Notes under the pieces: model-generated | What the model was told of the DNA's origin: nothing | Databases searched by the model: none | What the model saw: the letters and a program-made list of their open reading frames with translations, nothing else | In this document: piece after piece, positions 18,868 to 28,283 of the stretch | How positions within the stretch are numbered: position 1 is the first letter of the stretch | How the letters are laid out: each line of letters opens with the position of its first letter | Position numbers and translations under genes: made by a program | Source: Burkholderiales bacterium | GTDB taxonomy: Bacteria; Pseudomonadota; Gammaproteobacteria; Burkholderiales; Burkholderiaceae_C | DNA: 64,000 nucleotides | Assembly: GCA_016219375.1 (NCBI GenBank) | Contig: JACRNC010000006.1 | Location: forward strand, 1 to 64,000 | Direction of reading: 5' to 3'

Positions 18868-21144
18868 ATGGCCGGCATGAGCAGACGGGCAGACGAGGGC
18901 GGGCGCAGGGGCCCCGGGTGGGCGCCGGCGGGGGCGGCGGGTGAGGCGCCGAGCGGGGGCGCTGTCGGCAAGACGGCCGCAGCGGCCGGGAGCCTGGGCG
19001 GTGTGCAGGCGTTCGGTGTTCGTATGGCCCGTGAGGCCCGTGAGGCCGGTGATGCGCGAGATCCCGGGGATGTACGCCATGCCGGCCCCGCCTCCGCCCG
19101 CCGGGCGCGTGGCCGCTGGCCGGCCATTGCTGCGGCCGCCGCCGCGCTTGCGCTGGCTGCACAGACCGGCGACGTGGCTGCGTCCGCCGGGGCGGTGAAG
19201 CCGGCCGCCGACGCGACGGCCCCGCGCGCAGGCCCGGCCGCTACCGCGCAACTCGCTCAACCCGCCGCCACCACGCAGTTCGCCCAACCGGCCGACCGGC
19301 GCGCGGCGGCCGAGCCCGCCCGTGCGCAGCCGATCGCCGCGCCGGCAGAGGCCGCGCCCGCGCCCGGCGCGCCGGGCCGTCTGCCGCCGGCGGTCGCCGC
19401 TGCCCTGGCCGCCGCCGGCCTGCCGCCCTCCGCCCTGGCGGCGGTGGTCGTGCGGCTGGACGACGCACCTGCGGGCGGGGGCCCCGCGGCGGATCGCGCG
19501 GAGTACGACACCGCGCTCAACCCCACGCTCAATCCCAGGCCCGAGCCCACGCCCCTCCCCGCGCTCGATCCCCCGCTCCCCCCGGGCCCGCGTCCCGCCC
19601 TGCGCCTGAGCCTGGCCGCGCACGAGCCGCGGGCCGTCGCCTCTCTGATGAAGCTGTTCACCACCTTCGCCGCGCTGGACCGGCTGGGGCCGGACTGGCG
19701 CTGGCGCACGCCGGTGTGGCTGGCCGGGCCGGTGGCGGGCGGCGTGCTGCAGGGCTCGCTGCACGTGGCGGCGGCCGGCGACCCCACGCTCAGCGCCGAG
19801 CGCCTGTGGCTGCTGGTGCAGGCCGTGCGCGCCCAGGGCGTGGCCGACATCCGCGGCGACATCGTGCTCGACGATGCCGCCTTTGCCGAGCTGCCTGCCG
19901 GCGACCCGGCCGCCTTCGACGGCGAGCCGCTGCGGCCCTACAACGTGCTGCCGCGCGGGCTGCTGCTGGCCCAGCAGTCGGTGCTGCTGCAGCTGCGCCC
20001 GGACGCGCAGGCCGGCGTGGCCCGCGTGTCGACCCTGCCGCAGCTGGCCGGCGTCGCCTGGCCGGACACTGTGCCGCTGGACGCGCAAGCCTCCTGCGGC
20101 GACTGGCGCGGCGCCCTGCGGCTGGACCTGGCCGACCCCACCCGGCCGCTGCTGCGCGGGCGCTATCCGCTGGCCTGCGGCGAGCGCGACTGGCCGCTGG
20201 CCTGGCCGGAGCCGAGCCCCGGCGAGCACGCCCGCCGTGCCGTTGAGGCCGCCTGGCGCCAGTCCGGCGGCCGCCTGCAGGGCCAGGTGCGCGCAGGGTC
20301 TGCGCCGGCCGGCCTGTCGCCGACGCTGCAGTTCGCCTCGCCGCCGCTGGCCGAGGTGGTGCGCAGCATCAACAAGTACAGCAACAACCCGATGGCCCGG
20401 CTGCTCTTCCTGACGCTGGGCTCCGACGCCGCCGAGCCGCCCCCACCGCTGCAGCCGGACGAGGCGGCCGTGCGCCGGCCGGATGCCGTGGCCCCCCATG
20501 GGCCCGATGCCGCGGCGCAGCCGGCCCGGGGATTCGCGGCCCGGGGATTCGTCAGTCCTCCAGATGCCAGGCCCGGTACCACGCCCGATGCCACGCCCGC
20601 CTACCGCGCCGCCGTGCGCCCCGTCCCGGCCGAGGGCAACGTCAACGCGACCGCCACTGCGACCGCCACCGCCACCGCCACCGATGACGGCCCGGCCTGG
20701 CGCCCGCCCGCTCGCCCCGCCACGCTGGACCGCGCCCGCCGCATGGTGGCCGACTGGGCGGTGCAGCGCGCCGGCTGCCGCCCGGGCGAGCTGGTGCTGG
20801 ACAACGGCTCGGGCCTGTCGCGCGATGAGCGCAGCAGTGCCGCCTGCCTGGCCGCGCTGCTGCAGGCGGTCTGGGCCAGCCCGCTGATGCCCGAGCTGCT
20901 CGCCTCGCTGCCCGTGGCGGGGGTGGACGGCACCGCGCGCCGCCTGGGCGGCGAAGAGGCCGCCGGCCGCGCGCACCTGAAGACCGGCTCGCTGCGCGAC
21001 GTGATGGCCGCAGCCGGCGTGGTGCACGGCCGCTCCGGCGCCCGCCATGCCGTGGTCGTCCTCGTCAACGACCCGCGCGCCGCCGCGGCGCGGCCGGTGC
21101 TCGATGCGGTGCTGCGCTGGGCCCAGGATGACCTGGCGCCATGA
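18868..21144 (+). CDS. dacB: D-alanyl-D-alanine carboxypeptidase/endopeptidase (PBP4 type)
   Basis: This is a periplasmic class-C low-molecular-mass penicillin-binding protein that cuts peptidoglycan. From the ATG at 18868 it is 758 aa, far longer than E. coli DacB (477). The catalytic motifs are SLMK (259-262), YSNN in place of SxN (in SINKYSNNPMAR) and KTG (HLKTGSL) near the C-terminus. The extra length is low complexity. About 170 N-terminal residues contain a late signal-like segment (about 80-105), and a Pro/Ala-rich insert with an Ala-Thr run follows the SxN motif. The start is uncertain: ATGs at 18877 and 19024 are alternatives. It diverges from tsaB. Confidence 0.85.
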   Translation: MAGMSRRADEGGRRGPGWAPAGAAGEAPSGGAVGKTAAAAGSLGGVQAFGVRMAREAREAGDARDPGDVRHAGPASARRARGRWPAIAAAAAALALAAQTGDVAASAGAVKPAADATAPRAGPAATAQLAQPAATTQFAQPADRRAAAEPARAQPIAAPAEAAPAPGAPGRLPPAVAAALAAAGLPPSALAAVVVRLDDAPAGGGPAADRAEYDTALNPTLNPRPEPTPLPALDPPLPPGPRPALRLSLAAHEPRAVASLMKLFTTFAALDRLGPDWRWRTPVWLAGPVAGGVLQGSLHVAAAGDPTLSAERLWLLVQAVRAQGVADIRGDIVLDDAAFAELPAGDPAAFDGEPLRPYNVLPRGLLLAQQSVLLQLRPDAQAGVARVSTLPQLAGVAWPDTVPLDAQASCGDWRGALRLDLADPTRPLLRGRYPLACGERDWPLAWPEPSPGEHARRAVEAAWRQSGGRLQGQVRAGSAPAGLSPTLQFASPPLAEVVRSINKYSNNPMARLLFLTLGSDAAEPPPPLQPDEAAVRRPDAVAPHGPDAAAQPARGFAARGFVSPPDARPGTTPDATPAYRAAVRPVPAEGNVNATATATATATATDDGPAWRPPARPATLDRARRMVADWAVQRAGCRPGELVLDNGSGLSRDERSSAACLAALLQAVWASPLMPELLASLPVAGVDGTARRLGGEEAAGRAHLKTGSLRDVMAAAGVVHGRSGARHAVVVLVNDPRAAAARPVLDAVLRWAQDDLAP
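20527..20550 (+). repeat. Short direct repeat within dacB
   Basis: The 12-bp block CCCGGGGATTCG occurs twice, 15 bp apart, and encodes a repeated ARGF in the low-complexity insert. Confidence 0.6.
20647..20682 (+). repeat. GCCACC-type hexanucleotide repeat in dacB
   Basis: Six units of GC(C/G)AC(C/T) occur here and the last three are perfect GCCACC. They encode Ala-Thr repeats like those in tsaB 2 kb away on the opposite strand. Confidence 0.8.
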
Positions 21145-21253
21145 GCATGCTCAGGATCAGCGCGCGGCCCGCAGCCGGCATCGGGCCAGCCATCGCCGCG
21201 CCACCGCACCCGGCCGATCGGCCTTGCCCCGAGCTCCGGAGGCTTCAACGCAG

Positions 21254-21571
21254 ATGAGCGACCTCAACGACTGGACGCACTGGATCGGCAGCGCCGCTGC
21301 CGTGCTGACGACATCGGCCTTCGTGCCGCAGGTCTGGCTGACCTGGCGCAGCCGCGACGTGGCCGGCATCTCGCTGGGCATGTACGGCATCTTCACGCTG
21401 GGCGTGGCGCTGTGGCTGGCCTACGGCCTGCTGCTGCGGCAATGGCCGCTGATCGTGGCCAACGGGCTGACGCTGGCCCTGGCCCTGATGGTGCTTGGGA
21501 TGAAGCTCGCCTGGGGGCGCGGCCCCCGGCCGGGTGCGCCGTCCCGCCGCGGCGGGCGCCACGGGGGCTGA
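21254..21571 (+). CDS. SemiSWEET family sugar transporter
   Basis: This 105-aa protein has three TM helices, the half-size bacterial relative of SWEET sugar carriers that works as a dimer. The PQ-loop motif SAFVPQVWLTWRSRDVAGIS is in the first helix-loop, followed by FTLGVALWLAYG and a third helix. The C-terminus is Arg/Gly-rich. The ATG at 21254 matches the usual start. The substrate is not known. It follows dacB by 109 bp. Confidence 0.9.
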   Translation: MSDLNDWTHWIGSAAAVLTTSAFVPQVWLTWRSRDVAGISLGMYGIFTLGVALWLAYGLLLRQWPLIVANGLTLALALMVLGMKLAWGRGPRPGAPSRRGGRHGG

Positions 21572-21651
21572 GCCCGTCTGGCGCATCGCCCGGCGCAGTG
21601 CGGCCCAGGCAGAGACGAGACAGCGGCGAGGCCGACGCCCGCCGCCGCGGC

Positions 21652-22554
21652 TCATTCCCAGTTGTTGTCGACCTGGTTGGCCGCGCGGCTGCCCAGCAGG
21701 CTGTGCGTGTTGGGCGACAGCCAGGCGCCCCAGGACCAGACGTAGCTGCTGGTCGAGCTGATGCCGGAGATGGCGTTGCTGTCGCAGGCGCCCGGCGTGC
21801 TGTCGGTGTTGGACGGACACAGCTCGCCCATGTTGTAGTTGGAGTCCTTCAGGTCCGTGATCAGGGCATCGGACTGCAGGAAGGCCACGCGGCGGCCATC
21901 GACGTTGCTGCCCAGGCCGTTGAGGCTGCGCAGGCCGTTGTTGTAGAGCGCACGGCGGGTGCCGTAGCTGCTGAAGTCGGGCGACTCCTCGATCTTGGGC
22001 ACGTTGACCAGCAGCACGTGCACGCCGCTGTCGGCCAGGGCGCGCACGCGCCGGCCCAGCTCCTGGGCCTTGGCTTCGAGCTGCGCGTCGTTGAGCGCCG
22101 AGCCCGTGATGTCGTTGACGCCCACCAGCACCACCACCAGGTCGTCCGAGGCGAAGCTGGTGGCGTTGATCGCGCTGATGACGTTGTCGGTGGTCCAGTC
22201 GGGCTGCGCCTGCAGGAAGGCGTTGGGCGTGCTGGCCAGGCCGATCGGGCAGGCGTCGAGCTCCTTGCCGTAGTGCTCGTTGACCAGGTACTGCACCCAC
22301 AGGGCGTTCTGCGCACAGTAGTAGGCCGCACCGCTGCCGCTGGTGTTGGGCACGTTGACCGAGTACTTGGCGCCGGTCGTCGTGTCGATGGCGCTGTACT
22401 CGTCACCGAAGATGAAGATGCGGTTGGGCTTGAACGGCTCCACCCGGTCGCCGCCGCCGCAGGCGGCCAGCGTGGCGGCGGCGGCAACGGGCAGGGCGGC
22501 GCGGCGCAGCCAGCGGGCCAGGGTGGGGATGAGGCGGGTGGAGGAAGCGGGCAT
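21652..22554 (-). CDS. SGNH/GDSL-like lipoprotein with altered catalytic motifs
   Basis: The 300-aa product starts at the ATG at 22554 (a TTG 15 nt further up is possible). It is a lipoprotein by its LAAC box (C32). The fold resembles secreted SGNH/GDSL esterases: block I is FGDEYS (GDE at 50-52), where the nucleophile Ser is replaced by Glu. Block III VGVNDI is intact. The C-terminal block reads SPNTHS, with His but not the usual Asp three residues before. It may be a non-catalytic relative. It follows sua5 by about 78 bp on the same strand. Confidence 0.8.
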   Translation of the reverse strand: MPASSTRLIPTLARWLRRAALPVAAAATLAACGGGDRVEPFKPNRIFIFGDEYSAIDTTTGAKYSVNVPNTSGSGAAYYCAQNALWVQYLVNEHYGKELDACPIGLASTPNAFLQAQPDWTTDNVISAINATSFASDDLVVVLVGVNDITGSALNDAQLEAKAQELGRRVRALADSGVHVLLVNVPKIEESPDFSSYGTRRALYNNGLRSLNGLGSNVDGRRVAFLQSDALITDLKDSNYNMGELCPSNTDSTPGACDSNAISGISSTSSYVWSWGAWLSPNTHSLLGSRAANQVDNNWE

Positions 22555-22632
22555 CGGGACGGTCTTCAAGGAGAAATCGGGGCCGCGCCGGCATGCTGGG
22601 GAGGCAGCTTGGCGCGGGGGGAAGGGCGCCGG

Positions 22633-23682
22633 TCAGCCGGCGGCGGCGGCGCGCTGCAGCCGGTCGCGCACGCCGTCCCAGGCCGGCTCGTCGGGCGGGG
22701 CTTCCACCCAGATCAGCGGCGCGCCGGTGGTGTCCAGCTCGCGCAGGTCGGCAAACAGGCTGTGCGCGGCCAGGCGGGCGGTGGGCGGCATCAGCCGGTG
22801 CACGATGCGCGCCGCAGCGGGGCCGGCAGCCTGCGGCCAGTAGCTGCGCAGCGGGCCGCGGCAATATACCGCCAGCGCTGCGCCTGCGCCCGGCGCGGCG
22901 GCCAGCTCGGGGCCGATCATCGCCAGCGCGGCCTTCAGCGCCTCGGTGGCCATCAGCCGCACCCGGGCCCGCGGCGCGTAGTGCGCGGCCAGCGTGCCGG
23001 AGGCGCGCAGCGCCGGGTCGCCACGCTGCGCCAGCGGGCCGGCCACGGCTTCGATCTGCTCGCGGGTGAGCACGCCCGGGCGCAGCAGCACGGGCTGCGT
23101 GCCGCGGCAGTCCAGGATGGTGGACTCGATCCCCACCTCGCAGGCGCCGCCGTCGAGCACACAAAGCTCATCGGCCGCCAGCTCGGCGAACTCGCCCATC
23201 ACATGCGCGGCCTGGGTCGGGCTGATGCGGCCGAAGCGGTTGGCGCTGGGCGCGGCCACGCCGGTCACGCCCAGCTCGGCCGTGCGCTGCAGCAGCGCGC
23301 GCGCCACCGGGTGCGCCGGGCAGCGCAGGCCGATGCTGTCCTGCCCGCCGGCGGCCGCCTGGCCGATGCCGGGCCGGCGCGGCACGATCACCGTCAGCGG
23401 CCCGGGCCAGAAGGCCTCCATCAGCCGGCGCGCCACCGCTGGCAGCTCGGCGGCATAGGCCAGGGCGGCCTCGGCATCGGGCACGTGGACGATCAGCGGG
23501 TGGTCGGCCGGCCGGCCCTTGGCGGCAAAGATGCGGGCCACGGCCGCGTCGTCGTCGGCGCGCGCGCCCAGGCCGTAGACCGTCTCGGTGGGCAGCGCAA
23601 CCAGCGAGCCGGCGGCCAGCCGCTGCGCGGCCGCATCGATCGCCGCCGGGTCACGGCCGTCCAACAGCAGCGGGCCGGTCAT
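22633..23682 (-). CDS. sua5: L-threonylcarbamoyladenylate synthase
   Basis: Sua5/YwlC makes the threonylcarbamoyl-AMP used by TsaBDE in t6A synthesis. The 349-aa protein has an N-terminal YrdC domain (PTETVYGLGARADD, KGRPADHPLIVH, APSANRFGRISPT) and the extra C-terminal Sua5 domain. I choose the ATG at 23682. A GTG at 23703 would overlap the purK stop by 4 bp and add 7 residues. It is the last of the purE-purK-sua5 set, a Burkholderiales arrangement. Confidence 0.94.
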   Translation of the reverse strand: MTGPLLLDGRDPAAIDAAAQRLAAGSLVALPTETVYGLGARADDDAAVARIFAAKGRPADHPLIVHVPDAEAALAYAAELPAVARRLMEAFWPGPLTVIVPRRPGIGQAAAGGQDSIGLRCPAHPVARALLQRTAELGVTGVAAPSANRFGRISPTQAAHVMGEFAELAADELCVLDGGACEVGIESTILDCRGTQPVLLRPGVLTREQIEAVAGPLAQRGDPALRASGTLAAHYAPRARVRLMATEALKAALAMIGPELAAAPGAGAALAVYCRGPLRSYWPQAAGPAAARIVHRLMPPTARLAAHSLFADLRELDTTGAPLIWVEAPPDEPAWDGVRDRLQRAAAAG

Positions 23683-23699
23683 GGTTGCGGGCGCCCGGC

Positions 23700-24893
23700 T
23701 CACCAGGGCGCAATGCCCAGGACGGAAGCCACGCGCAGGGCTGTCTGGCGGGCGGCATCCGGCGTGGCGGCGGTCACGGTCAGGTGGCCCATCTTGCGGC
23801 CGTGGCGGGCCTGGGTCTTGCCGTACAGGTGCAGGTGGACGCCCGGCTCGGCCAGCACCGCGGCCCAGTCCGGTTCGCGTGGCTCCCGTGGCCGGTCCTG
23901 CTCATCGAACCACAGGTCGCCCAGCAGGTTGAGCATGACGGCCGGCGAATGCAGGCGCGGCTGCGCCAGCGGCAGCCCGGCCATCGCGCGCACCTGCAGC
24001 TCGAACTGCGACACGTCGCAGGCGTCGATGGTGTGATGGCCCGAGTTGTGCGGCCGCGGCGCCATCTCGTTGGCCACCAGCGTGCCGTCGGCCAGCACGA
24101 AGAACTCCACGCAGAGCACGCCGACATAGTCCAGCGCGCTGGCGATGCGCCGCGCCGCGTCCACCGCCTGCTGCGCCAGCGCGGGGGGCACGTCGGGCGC
24201 GGGTGCCGTGGTCACGGCCAGGATGCCGTCGCGGTGCAGGTTCTGCTGCACCGGGAAGTGCACCACGTCGCCGGCCGCGCTGCGGGCGACGATCACGCTC
24301 AGCTCGCTGGCCAGCGCCAGGCGCTTTTCCAGCACGCAGGGGGCGCGTTTCAGGTGATCCCAGGCGGCGGCCAGCGCGGCGCGGCTGTCCACCCGCACCT
24401 GCCCCTTGCCGTCGTAGCCGAGCTGCGCGGTCTTCAGGATGCCGGGCAGCAGGTCGTCGGCCACCGCGGCCAGCTGCTCGTCCGACTCGATCACCGCATG
24501 CGGCGCGCAGGGCACGCCGCAGGCGACGAACTGCGCCTTCTCGCGGGCGCGTTCCTGGCACACGGCCACCGCCTGCGCGGCCGGCGCCACCGGCCGGTGC
24601 ACGGCCAGCGTGGCCAGCGCGACGGCGGGGACGTTCTCGAACTCGGTGGTCACCGCATCGGCCAGCCGGGCCAGCTGCTGCAGGCCGTCGGCGTCCAGGT
24701 AGTCGCAGCGGATGTGCTCCTCGGCCACCAGGCCGGCGGGGCTTTCCGGGTCCGGGTCGAGCACCGCGCAGCGGAAGCCCATGGCCTGCGCCGCGTGCAC
24801 GAACATGCGGCCGAGCTGGCCGCCGCCCATGACGCCGAGCGTGGTGCCGGCGGTGGCGCCGGGCAGCAGGGGGGAGCGCTTAGGGTGGGTCAT
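23700..24893 (-). CDS. purK: 5-(carboxyamino)imidazole ribonucleotide synthase
   Basis: PurK uses ATP and bicarbonate to carboxylate AIR to N5-CAIR in purine synthesis. The 397-aa protein has an ATP-grasp fold with the N-terminal GVMGGGQLGRMF loop, the LKTAQLGYDGKGQ segment and the EMAPRPHNSGHHTID metal-site motif. It lies 46 bp downstream of purE and its product feeds the PurE mutase reaction. Confidence 0.97.
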   Translation of the reverse strand: MTHPKRSPLLPGATAGTTLGVMGGGQLGRMFVHAAQAMGFRCAVLDPDPESPAGLVAEEHIRCDYLDADGLQQLARLADAVTTEFENVPAVALATLAVHRPVAPAAQAVAVCQERAREKAQFVACGVPCAPHAVIESDEQLAAVADDLLPGILKTAQLGYDGKGQVRVDSRAALAAAWDHLKRAPCVLEKRLALASELSVIVARSAAGDVVHFPVQQNLHRDGILAVTTAPAPDVPPALAQQAVDAARRIASALDYVGVLCVEFFVLADGTLVANEMAPRPHNSGHHTIDACDVSQFELQVRAMAGLPLAQPRLHSPAVMLNLLGDLWFDEQDRPREPREPDWAAVLAEPGVHLHLYGKTQARHGRKMGHLTVTAATPDAARQTALRVASVLGIAPW

Positions 24894-24939
24894 GGCGAGC
24901 GGCCCGCAGGCGCAAAGGGTGAAAGGTAGCCCAGACGGA

Positions 24940-25446
24940 TCAGCCCAGCGTCATCGCCCGCGCGGCCTCGGTCTGCCGGGCGCGGAAGGCGTCGAGCTTC
25001 TGGGCCAGTGCCGCATCCTCGTTGGCCAGCAGGGCGATGGCAAACAGTGCCGCATTGGCCGCGCCCGCCGCGCCGATGGCGAACGTGGCCACCGGGATGC
25101 CCTTGGGCATCTGCACGATGGAGTGCAGCGAGTCCACGCCTTGCAGGTGCTTGCTGGGCACCGGCACGCCGAGCACCGGCACGGGCGTCTTGGCCGCCAG
25201 CATGCCCGGCAGGTGGGCCGCGCCGCCGGCGCCGGCGATGATGGCCTTCAGGCCCCGGCCGCGGGCGGCTTCGGCATAGGCAAACATGTCGTCGGGCATG
25301 CGGTGGGCCGAGACCACCCGCGCCTCGTGCGGCACGCCGAACTCGGCCAGCAGGTCCGCCGCCTGGCGCATCACCTCCCAGTCGCTGCTGGAGCCCATGA
25401 CCACGCCGATCAGCGGGGTGGATGCGGGGGCGGTGGGGCTGGACAT
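24940..25446 (-). CDS. purE: N5-CAIR mutase
   Basis: PurE converts N5-CAIR to CAIR. The 168-aa product has the class I motifs [24 protein letters not shown] and [13 protein letters not shown]. The ATG at 25446 is chosen because the preceding 17 codons have no family similarity. It is the first gene of the purE-purK-sua5 operon. A TAAAAT box 120 bp upstream may be its -10. Confidence 0.97.
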   Translation of the reverse strand: MSSPTAPASTPLIGVVMGSSSDWEVMRQAADLLAEFGVPHEARVVSAHRMPDDMFAYAEAARGRGLKAIIAGAGGAAHLPGMLAAKTPVPVLGVPVPSKHLQGVDSLHSIVQMPKGIPVATFAIGAAGAANAALFAIALLANEDAALAQKLDAFRARQTEAARAMTLG

Positions 25447-25767
25447 CGAGGGGCTCCTGAATGGCAATGCAGGGATGGGGCCGAGGCGGCGGCGCACCGG
25501 AAGGCCGCTTGAGGCAGCCGCAGGGCGCAGGCGGTGAACGGGCCGGGATGCCGGAAGGGGCGGGATTTTAGGCCGCGGGGCTTGCCGCTCAGCCCGCGCC
25601 CGAAGGCATCGCCCGGCCCCGGCCGAGCCGGCTGGGCCGCCCGCGTGCCTGGCGACCTGTGCCGTGGCCTTGTTCCTCGCGCATCCGCCGCCACCTGTGG
25701 TGTCCGCCGCCCCGCGTTAAGCTGCCGCCCCGGTCATCACGGGCCCGGCCCGCCTTCTCCCTACGCC
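25447..25767. promoter_or_regulatory. Divergent promoter region purE / cnoX
   Basis: This 321-bp gene-free region separates two outward-reading genes. On the minus strand a TAAAAT box is at 25565-25570, and on the plus strand a TAAGCT box is near 25717. Neither has a clear -35. I see no riboswitch fold or PurR-like palindrome. Confidence 0.4.
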
Positions 25768-26730
25768 ATGATCAACGTCACCCTGCAGAACTTCGAACGC
25801 GACGTCATCGCCGCCTCCGTCACGACTCCCGTGCTGCTGGACATCTGGGCCGAGTGGTGCGGCCCGTGCAAGGCGCTGGGCCCGGTGCTGGAGAAGCTGG
25901 AGGCCGCCTACGCCGGCCGCTTCATCCTGGCCAAGGTCGATGCCGATGCCGAGCCCGAGATCGCCGGCCAGCTCTCGCAGATGTTCGGCGTGCGCAGCAT
26001 CCCGTTCTGCGTCATGTTCGCCGGCGGCCAGCCGGTGGACGGCTTCGTCGGCGCCCTGCCTGAGAAGCAGATCCGCGAGTTCCTGGACAAGCACGTGCCC
26101 AGCGCCGAGGCGGTCGAATCCGAGGAAGACCTGGTCGAGGCCGAGGACCTGGCCGCCCACGGCGATGCCGACAGCGCCGTGGCCAAGCTGCAGGCCGCGC
26201 TGCAGCTGGATGCCGCCAACGACGAGGCGCGCTTCGAGCTGATCAAGCTGCTGCTGGCCGCCGGCCGTGCCGCCGAGGCGCGCGCGGCCTTCGACCCCGT
26301 GGCCGCCCGCGCCGCCGGCCCGCTGGCCGAGCCGCGCGTGGCCGCCTTCGGCCGCTATGTCGAGGCGGCGGAGCAGGCCGCGGGCGCGCGGCCGGTGAGC
26401 GAGCTGCAGGCCGCCATCGCCGCCAACAAGCGCGACTTCGACGCCCGCTTCGAGCTGGCGCAGGTGCACTTTGCCGCCGGCCGCTTCACCGACGCGATGG
26501 ACGAGCTGCTGGAGATCCTCATGCGCGACAAGAAGTGGGCCGACGAGCGTGCACGCCTGGCCTATGTCGCCATCCTCGAGGTGATGACCAAGCCCCAGCC
26601 CAAGCAGCCTGCCAAGGCGGCGGGCGAGGCGGCCAAGCCCACGCTGGAGCTGGCCGGCAAGGCGGCCGTGGTCAGCGCCGACCCGGTGCTCGACCAGTAC
26701 CGGCGCAAGCTGAGCATGGCGCTGTTCTGA
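25768..26730 (+). CDS. cnoX: Thioredoxin-TPR co-chaperone, CnoX/YbbN-like
   Basis: The 320-aa protein joins an N-terminal thioredoxin domain (about 1-110) to a C-terminal TPR-like helical region (about 125-290). The active site is WCGPC (C31-C34), a full redox pair, unlike E. coli CnoX, which has lost it. Family members protect proteins from oxidative or chlorine stress and hand them to GroEL or DnaK. The tail has a Lys/Pro/Ala-rich stretch at about 270-300. It diverges from purE. Confidence 0.88.
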   Translation: MINVTLQNFERDVIAASVTTPVLLDIWAEWCGPCKALGPVLEKLEAAYAGRFILAKVDADAEPEIAGQLSQMFGVRSIPFCVMFAGGQPVDGFVGALPEKQIREFLDKHVPSAEAVESEEDLVEAEDLAAHGDADSAVAKLQAALQLDAANDEARFELIKLLLAAGRAAEARAAFDPVAARAAGPLAEPRVAAFGRYVEAAEQAAGARPVSELQAAIAANKRDFDARFELAQVHFAAGRFTDAMDELLEILMRDKKWADERARLAYVAILEVMTKPQPKQPAKAAGEAAKPTLELAGKAAVVSADPVLDQYRRKLSMALF

Positions 26731-26781
26731 TCTGAGCGGGCCGACCGCTTCATCGCGTCTTCCGCTGCCCGCTCCGCTCTC

Positions 26782-27213
26782 ATGACCACCCTACGCGAGC
26801 CACGCATCGTCGGCGACAAGCTGATCTGGCTGCCCCCGGGCGACCCCAACGACCGTGCCGCGCTGCGCGACAGCCCGCGCGGCGGAGAGCTGCTGCTCAT
26901 CGGCCACGGCGACCGCGAGCGCCAGACGTTGGCCGGGCTGGATGCCGCCGCCATCGCCCAGCAGGTGCGCGCCCATCCCGGCTGGCGGCCGGGCCGGCCG
27001 CTGCGCGTGGACGCCTGCTGGCTGGGCTGCCGCGACGACGGCTTCGGCCAGCAGCTGGCCGACGCGCTGGGCACCTCCGTGCTGGCGCCGGTGGCGCGCA
27101 CGCTGAGCTTCCTGCGCTGGTCCACCGGCCCCTGGCACAGCCTGCCCGTCAGTCGCAGCAAGGCGCTGCCGCTGTGGCCGGCCAGATGGCGGCGCTTCGA
27201 GCCGCGGCGGTGA
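26782..27213 (+). CDS. Small protein with a caspase-clan-like His/Cys pair
   Basis: I cannot name this 143-aa protein. It shows two segments like those of clan CD peptidases (CHAT/C80): a strand ending IGHG (H42), and VDACWLGC (C79) followed by FGQQLADALG and VLAP. In C80/CHAT enzymes such His and Cys form the dyad, and the Cys-strand is followed by a phrase like this one. No other domain, signal peptide or TM is present. It is 51 bp after cnoX and ends before purC, read oppositely. A toxin fragment, a stress protease or a non-catalytic relative are all possible. Confidence 0.6.
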   Translation: MTTLREPRIVGDKLIWLPPGDPNDRAALRDSPRGGELLLIGHGDRERQTLAGLDAAAIAQQVRAHPGWRPGRPLRVDACWLGCRDDGFGQQLADALGTSVLAPVARTLSFLRWSTGPWHSLPVSRSKALPLWPARWRRFEPRR

Positions 27214-27377
27214 GGTCGGCGCGGCTGTCGTGAGCCGCCGGGGTCTTCTGCCGCCAACGCGGGCCAGCGCCCGACGCCGTGGGCAAGTCGCGCGAGCCCG
27301 GTGGACGCGTGGCGCGGGTCGCAGGCGTTGCGCCGGCCCGGTGCTGAGCCCGGCCGGCTCGCCCGGGCCCGGCCTGC

Positions 27378-28283
27378 TCAGCCCTTCTCGCCCGTCAGCC
27401 GCTGCAGCGCCTCGCGGTACTTGGCGGCGGTCTGCTCGATGACATCCGCCGGCAGCGCGGGTGCGGGCGCCTGCTTGTTCCAGGGCTGGCCATTCACCTG
27501 CGCCTGCTCCAGCCAGTCGCGCAGGTGCTGCTTGTCGAAGCTGGGCGGGTTGCGGCCCTCGGCGTACTGGTCCACCGGCCAGAAGCGCGAGGAGTCGGGC
27601 GTGAGCACCTCGTCCATCAGCGTCAGCCGGCCGGCGGCATCCAGGCCGAACTCGAACTTGGTGTCCGCGATGATGATGCCGCGCGTCAGCGCATAGTCGG
27701 CCGCTTCCTTGTAGAGGCGGATGGAGACCTCGCGGACCTGCCCGGCCAGGTCGGCGCCGATGATCCCGACCATGCGCTCGAACGAGATGTTTTCGTCATG
27801 GTCGCCCATCTCGGCCTTGGTGGCCGGCGTGAAGATCGGCTCGGGCAGCTTGCTCGCGTTCTTCAGGCCGGCGGGCAGCTTGACGCCGCAGACCGCGCCA
27901 CCCTCTTGGTATTCCTTCCAGCCGGAGCCGGCCAGGTAGCCGCGCACCACGGCCTCCACCGGCAGGGGCTTCAGGCGCTTGACCAGCATGGAGCGGCCAC
28001 GCACCTGGGCCACCTCGTCGGGCGCGACCACGCTCTCGGGCGCATCGCCGGTCAGGTGGTTGGGCACCACATGGCCCAGCTTGTCGAACCAGAACAGGGC
28101 CATGCGCGTGAGCAACTCGCCCTTGCCCGGGATGGGCTCGCCCATGATCACGTCGAAGGCACTGATGCGGTCGGAGGCCACCATCAGGATGCGGTCCTCG
28201 CCGACGGCGTAGTTGTCACGCACCTTGCCGCGGGCCAGCAGGGGCAGGGAGTGCAGGGTGGAGGTGTGCAGGGCGGACGTCAT
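27378..28283 (-). CDS. purC: SAICAR synthetase
   Basis: PurC joins CAIR and aspartate with ATP to give SAICAR, the step after PurE. The 301-aa protein has the [12 protein letters not shown] phosphate loop, [27 protein letters not shown] and the [13 protein letters not shown] segment. The ATG at 28283 gives the usual length. It belongs to the leftward purine backbone but is separated from purE by two rightward genes. Confidence 0.97.
   Translation of the reverse strand: MTSALHTSTLHSLPLLARGKVRDNYAVGEDRILMVASDRISAFDVIMGEPIPGKGELLTRMALFWFDKLGHVVPNHLTGDAPESVVAPDEVAQVRGRSMLVKRLKPLPVEAVVRGYLAGSGWKEYQEGGAVCGVKLPAGLKNASKLPEPIFTPATKAEMGDHDENISFERMVGIIGADLAGQVREVSIRLYKEAADYALTRGIIIADTKFEFGLDAAGRLTLMDEVLTPDSSRFWPVDQYAEGRNPPSFDKQHLRDWLEQAQVNGQPWNKQAPAPALPADVIEQTAAKYREALQRLTGEKG

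Noticed and set aside
21412-24036. Long rightward frame opposite the GDSL, sua5 and purK genes
   Set aside because: It is antisense to three well-supported genes, is Gly/Ala/His/Gln-rich and shows no domain. High-GC antisense frames are expected.
25447-25767. Purine riboswitch before purE
   Set aside because: No conserved purine-aptamer core or PurR-type palindrome could be found.
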